NCBI RefSeq assembly: GCF_004217225.1
Contig: NZ_SHKM01000001.1
Span: forward strand, 186,001-250,000
DNA: 64,000 nucleotides
Source of the DNA: Azospira oryzae
Lineage (GTDB): Bacteria > Pseudomonadota > Gammaproteobacteria > Burkholderiales > Rhodocyclaceae
Direction: 5' to 3'
How positions within the stretch are numbered: the first letter of the stretch is position 1; the number at the start of each line of letters is the position of its first letter. Positions 17,237 to 26,391 of the stretch are shown here, piece after piece. The notes beneath the pieces are model-generated. The model was not told where the DNA came from, searched no databases, and worked only from the letters and a program-made list of their open reading frames with translations. A program made the position numbers and the translations under genes.

Positions 17237-18022
17237 TCAGACCCGGGCCAGCAGTTCCTCGCCGCGGCAGCGTTCGGCCAGCCAGCCCAGGCCCAGTCCG
17301 GCCAGACTGGCGTGCAGCTGTTCCGGCCGGGCCGTGGCCTGCAACAGCAGCCGGCCCTGGCCCTGGGCCGAAGCGCCGGCCAGGCGCTGGGCCTGGCGGG
17401 CCACCGCCTCGGCCACGTCCACCAGCTGGGCGCGGCCGGCCACCAGGGGCGCCAGCAGGGGGGTGAGGAAGGAATAGTGGGTACAGCCCAGGACCAGCTG
17501 ATCGGCGCCGGCATCCAGCAGCCGCTGCATCTTGAGGCGGACTTCGGCGACGAATTCGGGGGTCTGCAGGTCCCGGCTCTCGACCCGGGTGGCCCAGCCG
17601 GGGCAGGGCTCCACCAGCACGTCGACACCGTCGGCATGGTCCCGGATGAGGCGGGCCAGGCGTTCGCTGCGGGCGGTGGATTCGGTGGCGAGGACGGCGA
17701 TGCGGCGGCTGCGGCTGGCCTTGGCCGCCGGCTTGACCCCGGGCTCGACGCCGACCACCGGGATGTGGGGCAGGGCGGCGCGCAGCATCTGCACGGCAGC
17801 GGCGGTGGCGGTGTTGCAGGCGACGACGATGAGGCCGCAGTCCTGTTCCGCCAGATGGTGGCCGATGGCCAGCACCCGGCCTTGGATGAAGGCGTCGCTG
17901 CGCGGCCCGTAGGGCACGTGGGCGGTATCCGCCAGGTAGGTGAGGTCTGCCGTGGGCAGGCTGCGGGCGATGGCGGCCAGGACCGAGAGGCCGCCGATGC
18001 CGCTGTCGAAGATGCCGATCAT
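17237..18022 (-). CDS. murI: Glutamate racemase
   Basis: Supplies D-glutamate for peptidoglycan. 261 residues. Starts MIGIFDSGIGGLSVL. The two catalytic cysteines are C69 (VVACNTATA) and C180 (VLGCTHYSF), in mirror-image positions as in all MurI enzymes. It lies 12 bases after the RidA-family gene and is probably co-transcribed with it. Confidence 0.96.
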   Translation of the reverse strand: MIGIFDSGIGGLSVLAAIARSLPTADLTYLADTAHVPYGPRSDAFIQGRVLAIGHHLAEQDCGLIVVACNTATAAAVQMLRAALPHIPVVGVEPGVKPAAKASRSRRIAVLATESTARSERLARLIRDHADGVDVLVEPCPGWATRVESRDLQTPEFVAEVRLKMQRLLDAGADQLVLGCTHYSFLTPLLAPLVAGRAQLVDVAEAVARQAQRLAGASAQGQGRLLLQATARPEQLHASLAGLGLGWLAERCRGEELLARV

Positions 18023-18033
18023 GGCGGGGGATT

Positions 18034-18378
18034 TTACCGCGCCGCGACCACCACCAGTTCCACTTTATAGCCGGGCTTGGCCAGGCGGGCCTGGACGCAG
18101 GCCCGGGAAGGGGCGCTGCCGGCGGGCAGCCAGGCATCCCAGACCTCGTTCATGGCATCGTAGTCGGCCATGTCGGCCAGATAGATGGTGACCTGCAGCA
18201 GGCGGCTCTTGTCGCTGCCGGTCCTGGCCAGCAACTGCTCGATGCTGGCCAGGATTTCCCGGGTCTGGGTGGCGGCATCAGCCTCCAGGGTCTGGGCCAC
18301 TTCCACCAGGTAGATGGTGTCGTTGTGGATCACCACGTCGGAGTAGCGGGGCGTGCTACCGAAGCGTTCGATGGGCAT
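18034..18378 (-). CDS. RidA family (YjgF/YER057c) protein
   Basis: 114 residues from the ATG at 18378 (MPIERFG). Signature RACVQARLAKPGYKVELVVVAA near the C-terminus contains the conserved Arg of the active pocket; VAQTLEADAATQTREILASI is also typical. Archetypal RidA deaminates reactive enamine/imine products of PLP enzymes; this one belongs to one of the Rid subfamilies whose substrate is not settled by sequence. It is followed at 12 bases by murI. Confidence 0.88.
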   Translation of the reverse strand: MPIERFGSTPRYSDVVIHNDTIYLVEVAQTLEADAATQTREILASIEQLLARTGSDKSRLLQVTIYLADMADYDAMNEVWDAWLPAGSAPSRACVQARLAKPGYKVELVVVAAR

Positions 18379-18403
18379 GGGATGTTTCCGAAAAAGGTGA
18401 GGA

Positions 18404-19171
18404 CTATCGGCGCCAGCCGATTTCCCGGGCACTGGCGGGGCCCACCAGGGTTTCATCCAGGGAGTCGGGAATGCGGGCCCGGTCGGGGCCGAGGGGGAGG
18501 CGGCCGGCCATCAGTTCGGCTTCGCTCTGGGGATAGCGCGGTTCCTGGAACGGCGCGGCATAGCCGTCGGGATGCAGGGGCAGGCCGGTGGCCATGTCGT
18601 ACTTGTCGCTGGCACCCAGGGTATGTAGCAGCTCATGGGCAGCGACGACGTGGTTCTGGGCCGTCTGGCGCGGGTCGGCAAAGAGATGCACGACGCCCAG
18701 CATGCCCTTCTCCAGGCCGCTGGAATGGGGCACCCGGGGGGTCAGGGCCGGATCGTGATAGATCAGGTAGAGCCGTACCTGGGGCTTGGGGCTGGTGGGC
18801 GGAGAGTGCTGCCAGGCCCAGTAGCGCAGTTGCAGGCTCCACAGGATGCTGTCGAGCACGCTGCCGCCCTGGGGTCGGGGCGGCGGCAGCTGGCGGATTT
18901 CTCCGCCCAGGGTGATGTCCACCGGGCGCTGGGTGGTGACGCCGTGGCGCGCCGCTTCGCTGTTCAGGTAATCGCTGATGGGCTGGAAACTGTCCTCACC
19001 GAGGCGCTGGAGATAGCGCCGGGTGGCGGCACTGTCGTCGGCCGCCAGGGGATAGACGGCGACGCGCAGGGTGCCTTTCCATGCCGTGGCATTGGCCTTG
19101 GCATGCCAGGCGGAAAAGGCCACCGACGCCAGTACCAGCAGCAGTACGGCGATGCGTAGACGACGCCACAT
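18404..19171 (-). CDS. Putative secreted/membrane-anchored HExxH metallopeptidase
   Basis: 255 residues, family not recognised. It begins with a basic/hydrophobic signal or anchor (MWRRLRIAVLLLVLASVAFSAW) followed by a periplasmic domain. H179-E180-L-L-H183 is followed by TLGASDKYD (184-192), a zinc-binding HExxH with a nearby acidic/His-poor tail, resembling minimal gluzincin or metzincin-like sites. The sequence LYLIYHD at 134-140 forms a preceding strand. Role is unknown; peptidase activity is inferred from the motif alone. Sits between fumarase and the RidA gene on the same strand. Confidence 0.72.
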   Translation of the reverse strand: MWRRLRIAVLLLVLASVAFSAWHAKANATAWKGTLRVAVYPLAADDSAATRRYLQRLGEDSFQPISDYLNSEAARHGVTTQRPVDITLGGEIRQLPPPRPQGGSVLDSILWSLQLRYWAWQHSPPTSPKPQVRLYLIYHDPALTPRVPHSSGLEKGMLGVVHLFADPRQTAQNHVVAAHELLHTLGASDKYDMATGLPLHPDGYAAPFQEPRYPQSEAELMAGRLPLGPDRARIPDSLDETLVGPASAREIGWRR

Positions 19172-19198
19172 GGCGGTCGGTGGTCTTGAGCGGAGAGG

Positions 19199-20731
19199 TT
19201 AGGCTTTGACCGGGATCTTGCCGATCTTGACCTGCCATTCCTTGGGGCCGGTCTCATGCACGCTGGTGCCGGAGGAATCCACGGCCACGGTGACGGGCAT
19301 GTTCTGCACCTCGAACTCGTAGATGGCTTCCATGCCCAGGTCGGCAAAGCCCACCACCTTGGCGCTCTTGATGGCCTTGGCCACCAGGTAGGCGGCACCG
19401 CCCACGGCCATCAGGTAGGCGGACTTGTTGTCCTTGATGGCCTCGATGGCGACGGGGCCGCGCTCGGACTTGCCGATCATGGAGATGAGGCCGGTCTTCT
19501 CCAGCATCATGCGGGTGAACTTGTCCATGCGGGTGGCGGTGGTGGGGCCGGCGGGGCCGACCACTTCGTCGCGCACCGGGTCCACGGGGCCCACGTAGTA
19601 GATGACCCGGTTGGTGAAGTCCACCGGCAGCTTCTCGCCCTTGGCCAGCATGTCGGCGATGCGCTTGTGGGCGGCATCGCGGCCGGTCAGCATCTTGCCG
19701 TTGAGCAGCAGCTTCTGGCCCGGCTTCCAGGAGGCCACTTCTTCCTTGGTCAGGGTATCCAGATTGACCTGGGTGGCGGCCTTCAGGTCCGGGGTCCAGG
19801 TCACGGCGGGCCAGTCTTCCAGCTTGGGCGGCTCGATCTTGGCGGGGCCGGAACCATCCAGGTGGAAGTGGCAGTGGCGGGTGGCGGCGCAGTTGGGCAC
19901 CAGGGCCACGGGCAGGTTGGCGGCGTGACAGGGGTAGTCCAGCACCTTGACGTCGAGCACGGTGGTGAGGCCGCCCAGGCCTTGGGCGCCGACGCCCAGG
20001 GCATTCACCTTTTCGTACAACTCCAGGCGCAGTTCTTCGGCCCGGGTCAGCTTGGCGCCGCTCTTGGCCTTGTCCTGCAGATCATGGATGTCCACCGGGG
20101 CCATGATGGATTCCTTGGCCAGCAGCATGGCCTTCTCGGGAGTGCCGCCGATGCCGATGCCGATGATGCCGGGAGGACACCAGCCGGCGCCCATCTCGGG
20201 GATCTTCTTGAGGACCCAGTCCACCAGGTCGTCGGAGGGATTGAGCATGGCGAACTTGGACTTGGCTTCGGAGCCGCCGCCCTTGGCGGCGCAGATCACT
20301 TCCACGTGGTCGCCGGGAACGATCTCGAAGTGCACCACGGCCGGGGTGTTGTCCTTGGTGTTCTTGCGGGCGCCGGCCGGGTCGGCCAGCACGGAGGCGC
20401 GCAGGGGGTTGTCCGGGTTGGCGTAGGCGCGGCGTACGCCTTCATTGACCATTTCCTGCAGGCTCATGGTGGCGTCGTCCCAGCGGACGTTCATGCCGAC
20501 CTTGAGGAAGACCATGCCGATACCGGTGTCCTGGCAGATGGGGCGGTGGCCTTCGGCGGCCATGCGGGAGTTGGTCAGGATCTGGGCAATGGCGTCCTTG
20601 GCGGCGGGGGATTCCTCGCGCTCGTAGGCTTCGCCCAGGGCCTTGATGTAGTCCAGGGGGTGGTAGTAGCTGATGTACTGGAAAGCGTCCGCGATGGACT
20701 GGATCAGGTCTTCCTGGCGAATGGAACTCAT
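19199..20731 (-). CDS. fumA: Class I (iron-sulfur) fumarate hydratase
   Basis: Hydrates fumarate to malate in the TCA cycle. 510 residues from the ATG at 20731 (MSSIRQEDL); GAGG lies upstream, and the longer open frame before it has no coding character. The class I type is shown by the 4Fe-4S Cys in GHRPICQDTG (C66), GWCPPGIIGIGIGG, and the C-terminal beta domain (TTATRMDKFTRMMLEKTGLISMIGK). Oxygen-sensitive in characterised members. The UPF0114 gene ends 11 bases upstream, so the two are likely co-transcribed. Confidence 0.95.
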   Translation of the reverse strand: MSSIRQEDLIQSIADAFQYISYYHPLDYIKALGEAYEREESPAAKDAIAQILTNSRMAAEGHRPICQDTGIGMVFLKVGMNVRWDDATMSLQEMVNEGVRRAYANPDNPLRASVLADPAGARKNTKDNTPAVVHFEIVPGDHVEVICAAKGGGSEAKSKFAMLNPSDDLVDWVLKKIPEMGAGWCPPGIIGIGIGGTPEKAMLLAKESIMAPVDIHDLQDKAKSGAKLTRAEELRLELYEKVNALGVGAQGLGGLTTVLDVKVLDYPCHAANLPVALVPNCAATRHCHFHLDGSGPAKIEPPKLEDWPAVTWTPDLKAATQVNLDTLTKEEVASWKPGQKLLLNGKMLTGRDAAHKRIADMLAKGEKLPVDFTNRVIYYVGPVDPVRDEVVGPAGPTTATRMDKFTRMMLEKTGLISMIGKSERGPVAIEAIKDNKSAYLMAVGGAAYLVAKAIKSAKVVGFADLGMEAIYEFEVQNMPVTVAVDSSGTSVHETGPKEWQVKIGKIPVKA

Positions 20732-20742
20732 GCTGGGTTTCC

Positions 20743-21267
20743 TCAGTGCTTGGATTGGAGGTTGAGGGTCTGATTCATGACTTTGTCCGTAACGGCCATC
20801 ATGAACGCGGAAACGACGAATACAGCGTGGATGCCCACCTGCCAGCCGAGGACCCGGTTGTCCAGCTGGGCGGCGTTGATGAAGCTCTTCAGCAGGTGAA
20901 TGGAGGAAATGCCGATGAGGGCCGTGGCCAGCTTTACCTTGAGGACGCCGGCATTGACGTGGGACAGCCATTCCGGCTGATCCGGGTGACCCTCGATGTC
21001 CAGCTTGGAGACGAAAGTCTCGTAGCCGCCGATGATGACCATGATGAGCAGGTTGGCGATCATCACCACGTCGATCAGGCCGAGGACGATGAGCATGGTC
21101 TTGGCTTCGTCCAGGTGGGCAATGTCGGCCACCAGGTGGGACAGTTCCATCATGAACTGAACCACGTAGATGCCCTGGGCGACGATGAGTCCGAGGTAGA
21201 GGGGGGCCTGCAGCCAGCGGCTGGAGAAGATCAGGCGCTCCATATTGTTTTGGAATTTGGAATTCAT
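20743..21267 (-). CDS. UPF0114 family membrane protein (YqhA-like)
   Basis: 174 residues if it starts at 21267 (MNSKFQNN); an ATG at 21243 (MERLIFSSRW) would match the E. coli YqhA start. Three to four membrane segments are clear (APLYLGLIVAQGIYVVQF, MLIVLGLIDVVMIANLLIMVIIGGYE, and a C-terminal pair). Function is unknown. It directly precedes the class I fumarase gene, suggesting co-expression. Confidence 0.88.
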   Translation of the reverse strand: MNSKFQNNMERLIFSSRWLQAPLYLGLIVAQGIYVVQFMMELSHLVADIAHLDEAKTMLIVLGLIDVVMIANLLIMVIIGGYETFVSKLDIEGHPDQPEWLSHVNAGVLKVKLATALIGISSIHLLKSFINAAQLDNRVLGWQVGIHAVFVVSAFMMAVTDKVMNQTLNLQSKH

Positions 21268-21569
21268 CTTTGTGCGTTGCAAGGTTGTTGGAACCGTTGG
21301 GAGCGCGGATTTTAGCATGCCTAGGTGGCTGATTTTGGTGCTCTTTTATGCTGCGGCGCAGCGAGGAGGTGTAAGGGCACTGTAAGAAAGGGGGGGTTTA
21401 ATCGCGGCCATTCACGGGGCTTTGCGGGCAGTTGATTTGCTCCAGGTCACGGAAAACCAGCGGGTCGCAAAATCCAGAAACAAAATGCGACTCACGCCCC
21501 CGAAAGGGAGGGCGTTTAGCTCTCGACGCAGCAATTTTTGCTATTGCAGACAATGCAGAGGAGATGAGT
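21268..21569 (+). promoter_or_regulatory. Divergent control region between UPF0114 and acs
   Basis: About 300 bases with no gene. It holds a small GC-rich stem-loop at 21494-21515 (ACGCCC...GGGCGT around CGAAAGGG) and an inverted GCAAT/ATTGC pair at 21531-21547 just before the acs ribosome site. A possible -10 (GACAAT, 21549-21554) lies close to the start. No sigma-54 consensus was found. The role of the stem-loop in the acs leader is unknown. Confidence 0.4.
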
Positions 21570-23546
21570 ATGTCCCAGATCGAATCCGTTCTCGTTGAAA
21601 ACCGTGTCTTCCCCCCTTCCGAAGAAGTGGTGAAGCGGGCGACGATTTCCGGCATGGCCGCTTACGAGGCCCTGTGCAAGGAAGCGGAAACCGACTACAC
21701 CGGTTACTGGGGCCGTCTGGCCAAGGAACACGTGGTCTGGAAGCAGCCTTTCACCAGCGTGCTGGATGAATCCAACGCTCCCTTCTACAAGTGGTTCGCC
21801 GACGGCAAGCTGAACGTTTCCTACAACTGCCTGGACAAGAACGTCGAAGCCGGCCTGGGCGACAAGGTCGCCATCATCTTCGAAGCCGACGGCGGTGCCG
21901 TTTCCAAGGTCACCTACAAGGAACTGCTGTCCCGCGTCGCCAAGTTCGCCAATGCGCTGAAGGCCAAGGGCATCAAGAAGGGCGACCGCGTCATCATCTA
22001 CCTGCCCATGTCCATCGAGGGCATCGTCGCCATGCAGGCCTGCGCCCGTATCGGCGCCATCCACTCCGTGGTCTTCGGCGGCTTCTCCGCCAAGTCCCTG
22101 GAAGAGCGCATCCTGGATGCCGGCGCCGTGGCCGTCATCACCGCCGACGAGCAGACCCGCGGCGGCAAGAACATCCCCCTGAAGCCCGCCGTCGATGAGG
22201 CCCTGACCCTGGTCGGCGCCAACTCCCCGGTGAAGACCGTGATCGTGGCCAAGCGCACCGGCGGCGCCTGCAACATGGTGGCCGGCCGCGACGTGTGGTG
22301 GACCGATGCCGAAGCCGGCCAGTCCGACGTCTGCGAACCCGAGTGGGTCGAGGCCGAGCATCCCCTGTTCCTGCTCTACACCTCCGGTTCCACCGGCAAG
22401 CCCAAGGGCGTCCAGCACTCTTCCGGCGGCTACCTGCTGCACGCCGCCCTGACCATGAAGTGGACCTTCGACATCAAGCCTGACGATGTCTTCTGGTGCA
22501 CCGCCGACATCGGTTGGGTCACCGGCCACACCTACATTACCTACGGCCCCCTGGCCTGCGGCGCCACCGAGATCGTCTTCGAAGGCGTGCCCACCTTCCC
22601 GGACGCCGGCCGCTTCTGGAAGATGATCCAGGACCACAAGGTCTCCATCTTCTACACCGCGCCCACCGCCATCCGCTCCCTGATCAAGGCCGGCGGCGAC
22701 CTGCCCAAGAAATACGACCTGACTTCCCTGCGTCTGCTGGGTTCCGTCGGTGAGCCCATCAACCCCGAAGCCTGGATGTGGTACTACAACGAAATCGGCG
22801 GCGGCCGCTGCCCCATCGTCGATACCTTCTGGCAGACCGAAACCGGCGGCCACATGATCACCCCGCTGCCCGGCGTCACCCCCCTGGTGCCCGGTTCCTG
22901 CACCCTGCCGTTCCCCGGCATCCAGGCCGCCATCGTCGATGAGACCGGCCACGAGCTGGAGTGGGGCAAGGGCGGCTTCCTGGTGGTGAAAAAGCCCTGG
23001 CCCTCCATGATCCGCACCATCTGGGGCGATCCGGAGCGTTTCAAGAAGTCCTACTACCCCGAAGACCTGGGCGGCCGCCTGTACCTGGCCGGCGACGGTG
23101 CCGTGCGCAACGCCAAGACCGGCAACTTCACCATCACCGGCCGTATCGACGACGTCCTGAACGTCTCCGGTCACCGTATGGGCACCATGGAAATCGAATC
23201 CGCCCTGGTGGCCAACCCCCTGGTGGCCGAAGCCGCCGTGGTGGGCCGTCCCGACGACCTGACCGGCGAAGCCATCTGCGCCTTCGTGGTGCTGAAGGGT
23301 TCCCGTCCCTCCGGCGAGGATGCCAAGCGCGTCATCAAGGAGCTGCAGGACTGGGTGGGCAAGGAAATCGGCCCCATCGCCAAGCCCAAGGACATCCGCT
23401 TCGGCGAGAACCTGCCGAAGACCCGCTCCGGCAAGATCATGCGTCGTCTGCTGCGTTCCCTGGCCAAGGGCGAGGAAGTCACCCAGGACGTTTCCACCCT
23501 GGAAAACCCGGCCATCCTGGAGCAACTGAAACAAGCCGGCGCCTGA
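21570..23546 (+). CDS. acs: Acetyl-CoA synthetase
   Basis: Activates acetate to acetyl-CoA via acetyl-AMP. 658 residues from the ATG at 21570 (MSQIESVLV), 6 bases after GAGGAG; the ATG six bases earlier abuts that site. Adenylate-forming motifs: [11 protein letters not shown] (about 270-280), [10 protein letters not shown], the hinge region, and [10 protein letters not shown] near 620, whose Lys is the one acetylated in regulated Acs enzymes. Codon use is highly biased, suggesting strong expression. Acetate uptake may link it to the symporter operon downstream. Confidence 0.96.
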   Translation: MSQIESVLVENRVFPPSEEVVKRATISGMAAYEALCKEAETDYTGYWGRLAKEHVVWKQPFTSVLDESNAPFYKWFADGKLNVSYNCLDKNVEAGLGDKVAIIFEADGGAVSKVTYKELLSRVAKFANALKAKGIKKGDRVIIYLPMSIEGIVAMQACARIGAIHSVVFGGFSAKSLEERILDAGAVAVITADEQTRGGKNIPLKPAVDEALTLVGANSPVKTVIVAKRTGGACNMVAGRDVWWTDAEAGQSDVCEPEWVEAEHPLFLLYTSGSTGKPKGVQHSSGGYLLHAALTMKWTFDIKPDDVFWCTADIGWVTGHTYITYGPLACGATEIVFEGVPTFPDAGRFWKMIQDHKVSIFYTAPTAIRSLIKAGGDLPKKYDLTSLRLLGSVGEPINPEAWMWYYNEIGGGRCPIVDTFWQTETGGHMITPLPGVTPLVPGSCTLPFPGIQAAIVDETGHELEWGKGGFLVVKKPWPSMIRTIWGDPERFKKSYYPEDLGGRLYLAGDGAVRNAKTGNFTITGRIDDVLNVSGHRMGTMEIESALVANPLVAEAAVVGRPDDLTGEAICAFVVLKGSRPSGEDAKRVIKELQDWVGKEIGPIAKPKDIRFGENLPKTRSGKIMRRLLRSLAKGEEVTQDVSTLENPAILEQLKQAGA

Positions 23547-23557
23547 GCCTGCAACCA

Positions 23558-23720
23558 ACCGCCGGGGCGACCCGGCGGTAAAACAACTGAAATACAGAGG
23601 GGCGTGGAGGAGACCACCCAGTCGTGAAGCCGGCATGATCCACCGGCCATCGACACTCTGTACCAAGCGGCAGACTATAAAGACCGCTTTCGGGCCGGCG
23701 CGATATTGTTCGCGCCGGCC
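23558..23720 (+). ncRNA. Structured intergenic region, candidate small RNA or leader
   Basis: Between acs and the DUF294 gene lie four stem-loops: ACCGCCGGG/CCCGGCGGT (23558-23579, GCGA loop), GCCGG/CCGGC (23629-23647), AAGCGG/CCGCTT (23665-23689) and an 11-bp GGCCGGCGCGA/TCGCGCCGGCC (23693-23720) followed by TCTTCATTT, which resembles an intrinsic terminator. A TATAAA (23676-23681) with TCGACA upstream could be a promoter. It may be an sRNA or the attenuator leader of the downstream operon. Confidence 0.4.
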
Positions 23721-23757
23721 TCTTCATTTGCTACGTTGCGCAGGGAGAGAATAAAAA

Positions 23758-25668
23758 ATGTCCACAAACGCAACCCAGATGCTGGTGTCCGCCACCATGG
23801 AGTTCCTGCGGCGCCATTCGCCCTTCGACCGCATGGAGGGTGATGCCCTGCGTTTCCTCGCCGAGCGCCTCAAGCTCGCCTATTACCACAAGGATGCGGC
23901 CATCCTGACCCCGGACATGGGGGCGGCCCGCACCTTCTACATCATCCAGCGGGGCAAGGTGGTGGCACGCCAGGCCGGCGAGGTCAATGTCACCGAATAC
24001 AACGTCATGACCCTGGGCCCGGGGGAATGCTTCCCCATCGGCGCCGTCACCGCCCAGCGGGCCTCCACCAACGGCTATACCGCCATCGAGGATGTCTTCT
24101 GCTACCAGCTGGCGGCCGACGATTTCTTCGAGCTGATGCGCATGAGCTCGGTGTTCAACCTGTTCTGCACCCAGTACATCGCCAGCCTGCTCAACCAGTC
24201 CCGGCAGCAGCTGCAGGTCCAGTTCGCCCAGCGGGCGGCGGAGCAGCAGTCCCTCAACACGCCCCTGTCCCTGCTGGCCAAGCGGGAACCCGTCTCGGTG
24301 CAGCCGGAAACGCCCCTGCGCCAGGTGCTGGAGGCCATGGGCCAGCAGCGCCTGGGCTCCATGATCGTCACCGATGCGGAAGGCAAGCCGGTGGGCATCT
24401 TCACCCAGAGCGACGTGCTGCACCGGGTGGTGCTGGCCGGCGTGGCCCTGGAGGAGCCCATCGGCAAGGTCATGTCGAAGGACCCCCACACCCTGCAGGA
24501 CACGGTCTATGCCTACGATGCGGCCCTGGCCATGGCCATGCACGGCATCCGCCACGTGCTGGTGGTGGATGGGGAAGGGCGGCTCAAGGGCGTCATTTCC
24601 GAGCGGGACCTGTTCACCCTGCAGCGGGTCGGCCTGCGCCAGATCCGCCAGTCGGTGGAGACGGCGCCGGACCTGGAAACCCTGCTGCAGACCAGCCACG
24701 ACGTGCGTCAGCTGGCCCTCAACATGCTGGCCCAGGGCGTCGGCGCGGAGCAGGTGACCCAGTTCATCTCCGCTCTCAACGACACCATCACCCGCCGGGT
24801 GCTGGAACTGAACCTGGACAAGCACGACCTCTACGGCGTGGACTGGGCCTGGCTTTCCTTCGGCTCCGAAGGCCGGGAGGAGCAGACCTTCAGCACCGAC
24901 CAGGACAACGGCATCATCTACCTGTGCCCGGACTTCATGGACAAGGAGCAGCTGAAGATGCGGCTGCTGGACTTCGCCCGGGACGTGAACGACGACCTGG
25001 ACAAGTGCGGCTTCCCCCTCTGCTCCGGCAACATCATGGCCGGCAACCCGGACCTGTGCCTGACCCTGGAGGAGTGGGAGGAAAAGTTCACCAACTGGGT
25101 GCGCCATCCCCATCCAGCGGCCCTGCTCAACGCCACCATCTTCTTCGATTTCCGCACCCTCTACGGCAACCCCAGCCTGGGGGAGCGGCTGCGCAAGTGG
25201 ATGCTGAGCCTGACCACGAGCAACCCGGGCTTCCTCAAGATGATGGCCCACAACGCCCTGGACGTGGAGCCGCCCCTGGGCAAGATCCGGGACTTCGTCA
25301 CCGATCTGGACCCGGAGCATCCGGGCACCATCGACCTGAAGAAGTACGGCGCCCGCCTGTTCGTGGATATCGCCCGCATCTACGCCCTGGCCGCCGGTAT
25401 CCACAACAGCAACACGGTGCAGCGCCTGCGCCACAGCGCCAAGCGTCTGGGCATCAGCGGCGAGGAAATGGCCGCCATCATCGACTCCTTCAACTTCATC
25501 CAGCTGCTGCGCCTGCGGCATCAGCACCTGGAGACGGAGGCGGGCCAGGCCGGGGACAACCGCATCCATCCGGACAAGCTCAATGAGCTGGACCGGCGCA
25601 TCCTCAAGGAATCCTTCCGCCAGGTGCGCAAGCTGCAAAGTCGCATCAAGATGGACTACCAGGTATGA
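23758..25668 (+). CDS. cNMP-binding/CBS/DUF294 nucleotidyltransferase-like protein
   Basis: 636 residues. Order of domains: cyclic-nucleotide-binding-like beta-roll (about 15-150, TFYIIQRGKVVARQ), paired CBS domains (about 175-295), then a DUF294 nucleotidyltransferase-like domain (about 350-480, FGSEGREEQTFSTDQDNGI with the acidic D-x-D-like site) and the DUF294 C-terminal helical domain. It looks like a cytosolic signalling enzyme that senses nucleotides and may modify a partner. It overlaps the exonuclease gene by four bases (ATGA) and heads the symporter operon; control of transport is inferred. Confidence 0.9.
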   Translation: MSTNATQMLVSATMEFLRRHSPFDRMEGDALRFLAERLKLAYYHKDAAILTPDMGAARTFYIIQRGKVVARQAGEVNVTEYNVMTLGPGECFPIGAVTAQRASTNGYTAIEDVFCYQLAADDFFELMRMSSVFNLFCTQYIASLLNQSRQQLQVQFAQRAAEQQSLNTPLSLLAKREPVSVQPETPLRQVLEAMGQQRLGSMIVTDAEGKPVGIFTQSDVLHRVVLAGVALEEPIGKVMSKDPHTLQDTVYAYDAALAMAMHGIRHVLVVDGEGRLKGVISERDLFTLQRVGLRQIRQSVETAPDLETLLQTSHDVRQLALNMLAQGVGAEQVTQFISALNDTITRRVLELNLDKHDLYGVDWAWLSFGSEGREEQTFSTDQDNGIIYLCPDFMDKEQLKMRLLDFARDVNDDLDKCGFPLCSGNIMAGNPDLCLTLEEWEEKFTNWVRHPHPAALLNATIFFDFRTLYGNPSLGERLRKWMLSLTTSNPGFLKMMAHNALDVEPPLGKIRDFVTDLDPEHPGTIDLKKYGARLFVDIARIYALAAGIHNSNTVQRLRHSAKRLGISGEEMAAIIDSFNFIQLLRLRHQHLETEAGQAGDNRIHPDKLNELDRRILKESFRQVRKLQSRIKMDYQV

Positions 25669-26378
25669 GCTGGCTGGCCCGTTTCTTCCGCAGCAAGAAG
25701 CCGGAGGTGGTGCTCTCGCCCGAGCAGCGGGAGCGCCTGGAGCGCTGGCAGCAGCTGCCGGACCCGGACCTCAACCACTCCCATTTCCAGACCCGCTACG
25801 TGGTGGTGGACGTGGAGTCCTCCGGCCTCAACATGGTCAAGGACCGGCTCATTTCCATCGGCGCCGTGGCCGTGGTCAATGGCCTCATCGACACCCAGGA
25901 CGCCTTCGAGGTGATCCTCAAGCAGGAGGTGGTGAGCGACACCGCCAACATCCTGCTGCACGGCATCGGCGGTTCGGCCCAGCGGGAGGGCATGGAGCCG
26001 GCGGATGCCCTGCTGCTGTTCCTCGAATACATCGGCAAGTGCCCCCTGGTGGCCTACCACGCCATGTTCGACCACTCCATGATCGCCCGGGCCATGGAGA
26101 AGTACCTGGGCATCGAGTTCGAGCAGCAGTGGCTGGACCTGGCCTGGATCATGCCCGAGCTGTTCCAGGACCGCATCGACACCAACGTGGCCCTGGATGC
26201 CTGGCTCAACCTCTTCGGCATCGAGAACATCCAGCGCCACAACGCCGTCTCCGACTGCTACGCCACCGCCAAGCTGCTGCAGGTGGCCATGGCCCGGGCG
26301 GCGGAGAGGGGCGCCGAATGCCCGGAGCGGATGATGGAAATCGAGCGGGTCCGCCGCTGGCTGCGGCGCAGCAACTGA
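25665..26378 (+). CDS. DnaQ-like 3'-5' exonuclease (DEDDh)
   Basis: 237 residues. Exonuclease motifs: Exo I VVVDVESSGLN (D-x-E), Exo II in HAMFDHSM, Exo III HNAVSDCYA (H-x4-D). It resembles the epsilon subunit of DNA polymerase III but lies in the DUF294-symporter operon rather than with replication genes, so a role in RNA or nucleotide turnover is possible. Start overlaps the previous stop (ATGA); the symporter gene follows after 13 bases. Confidence 0.9.
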   Translation: MSWLARFFRSKKPEVVLSPEQRERLERWQQLPDPDLNHSHFQTRYVVVDVESSGLNMVKDRLISIGAVAVVNGLIDTQDAFEVILKQEVVSDTANILLHGIGGSAQREGMEPADALLLFLEYIGKCPLVAYHAMFDHSMIARAMEKYLGIEFEQQWLDLAWIMPELFQDRIDTNVALDAWLNLFGIENIQRHNAVSDCYATAKLLQVAMARAAERGAECPERMMEIERVRRWLRRSN

Positions 26379-26391
26379 GGAGGCAGGCGCC

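Noticed and set aside
21494-21515. Riboswitch in the acs leader
   Set aside because: Only one small stem-loop was found; no conserved core of a known riboswitch was recognised.
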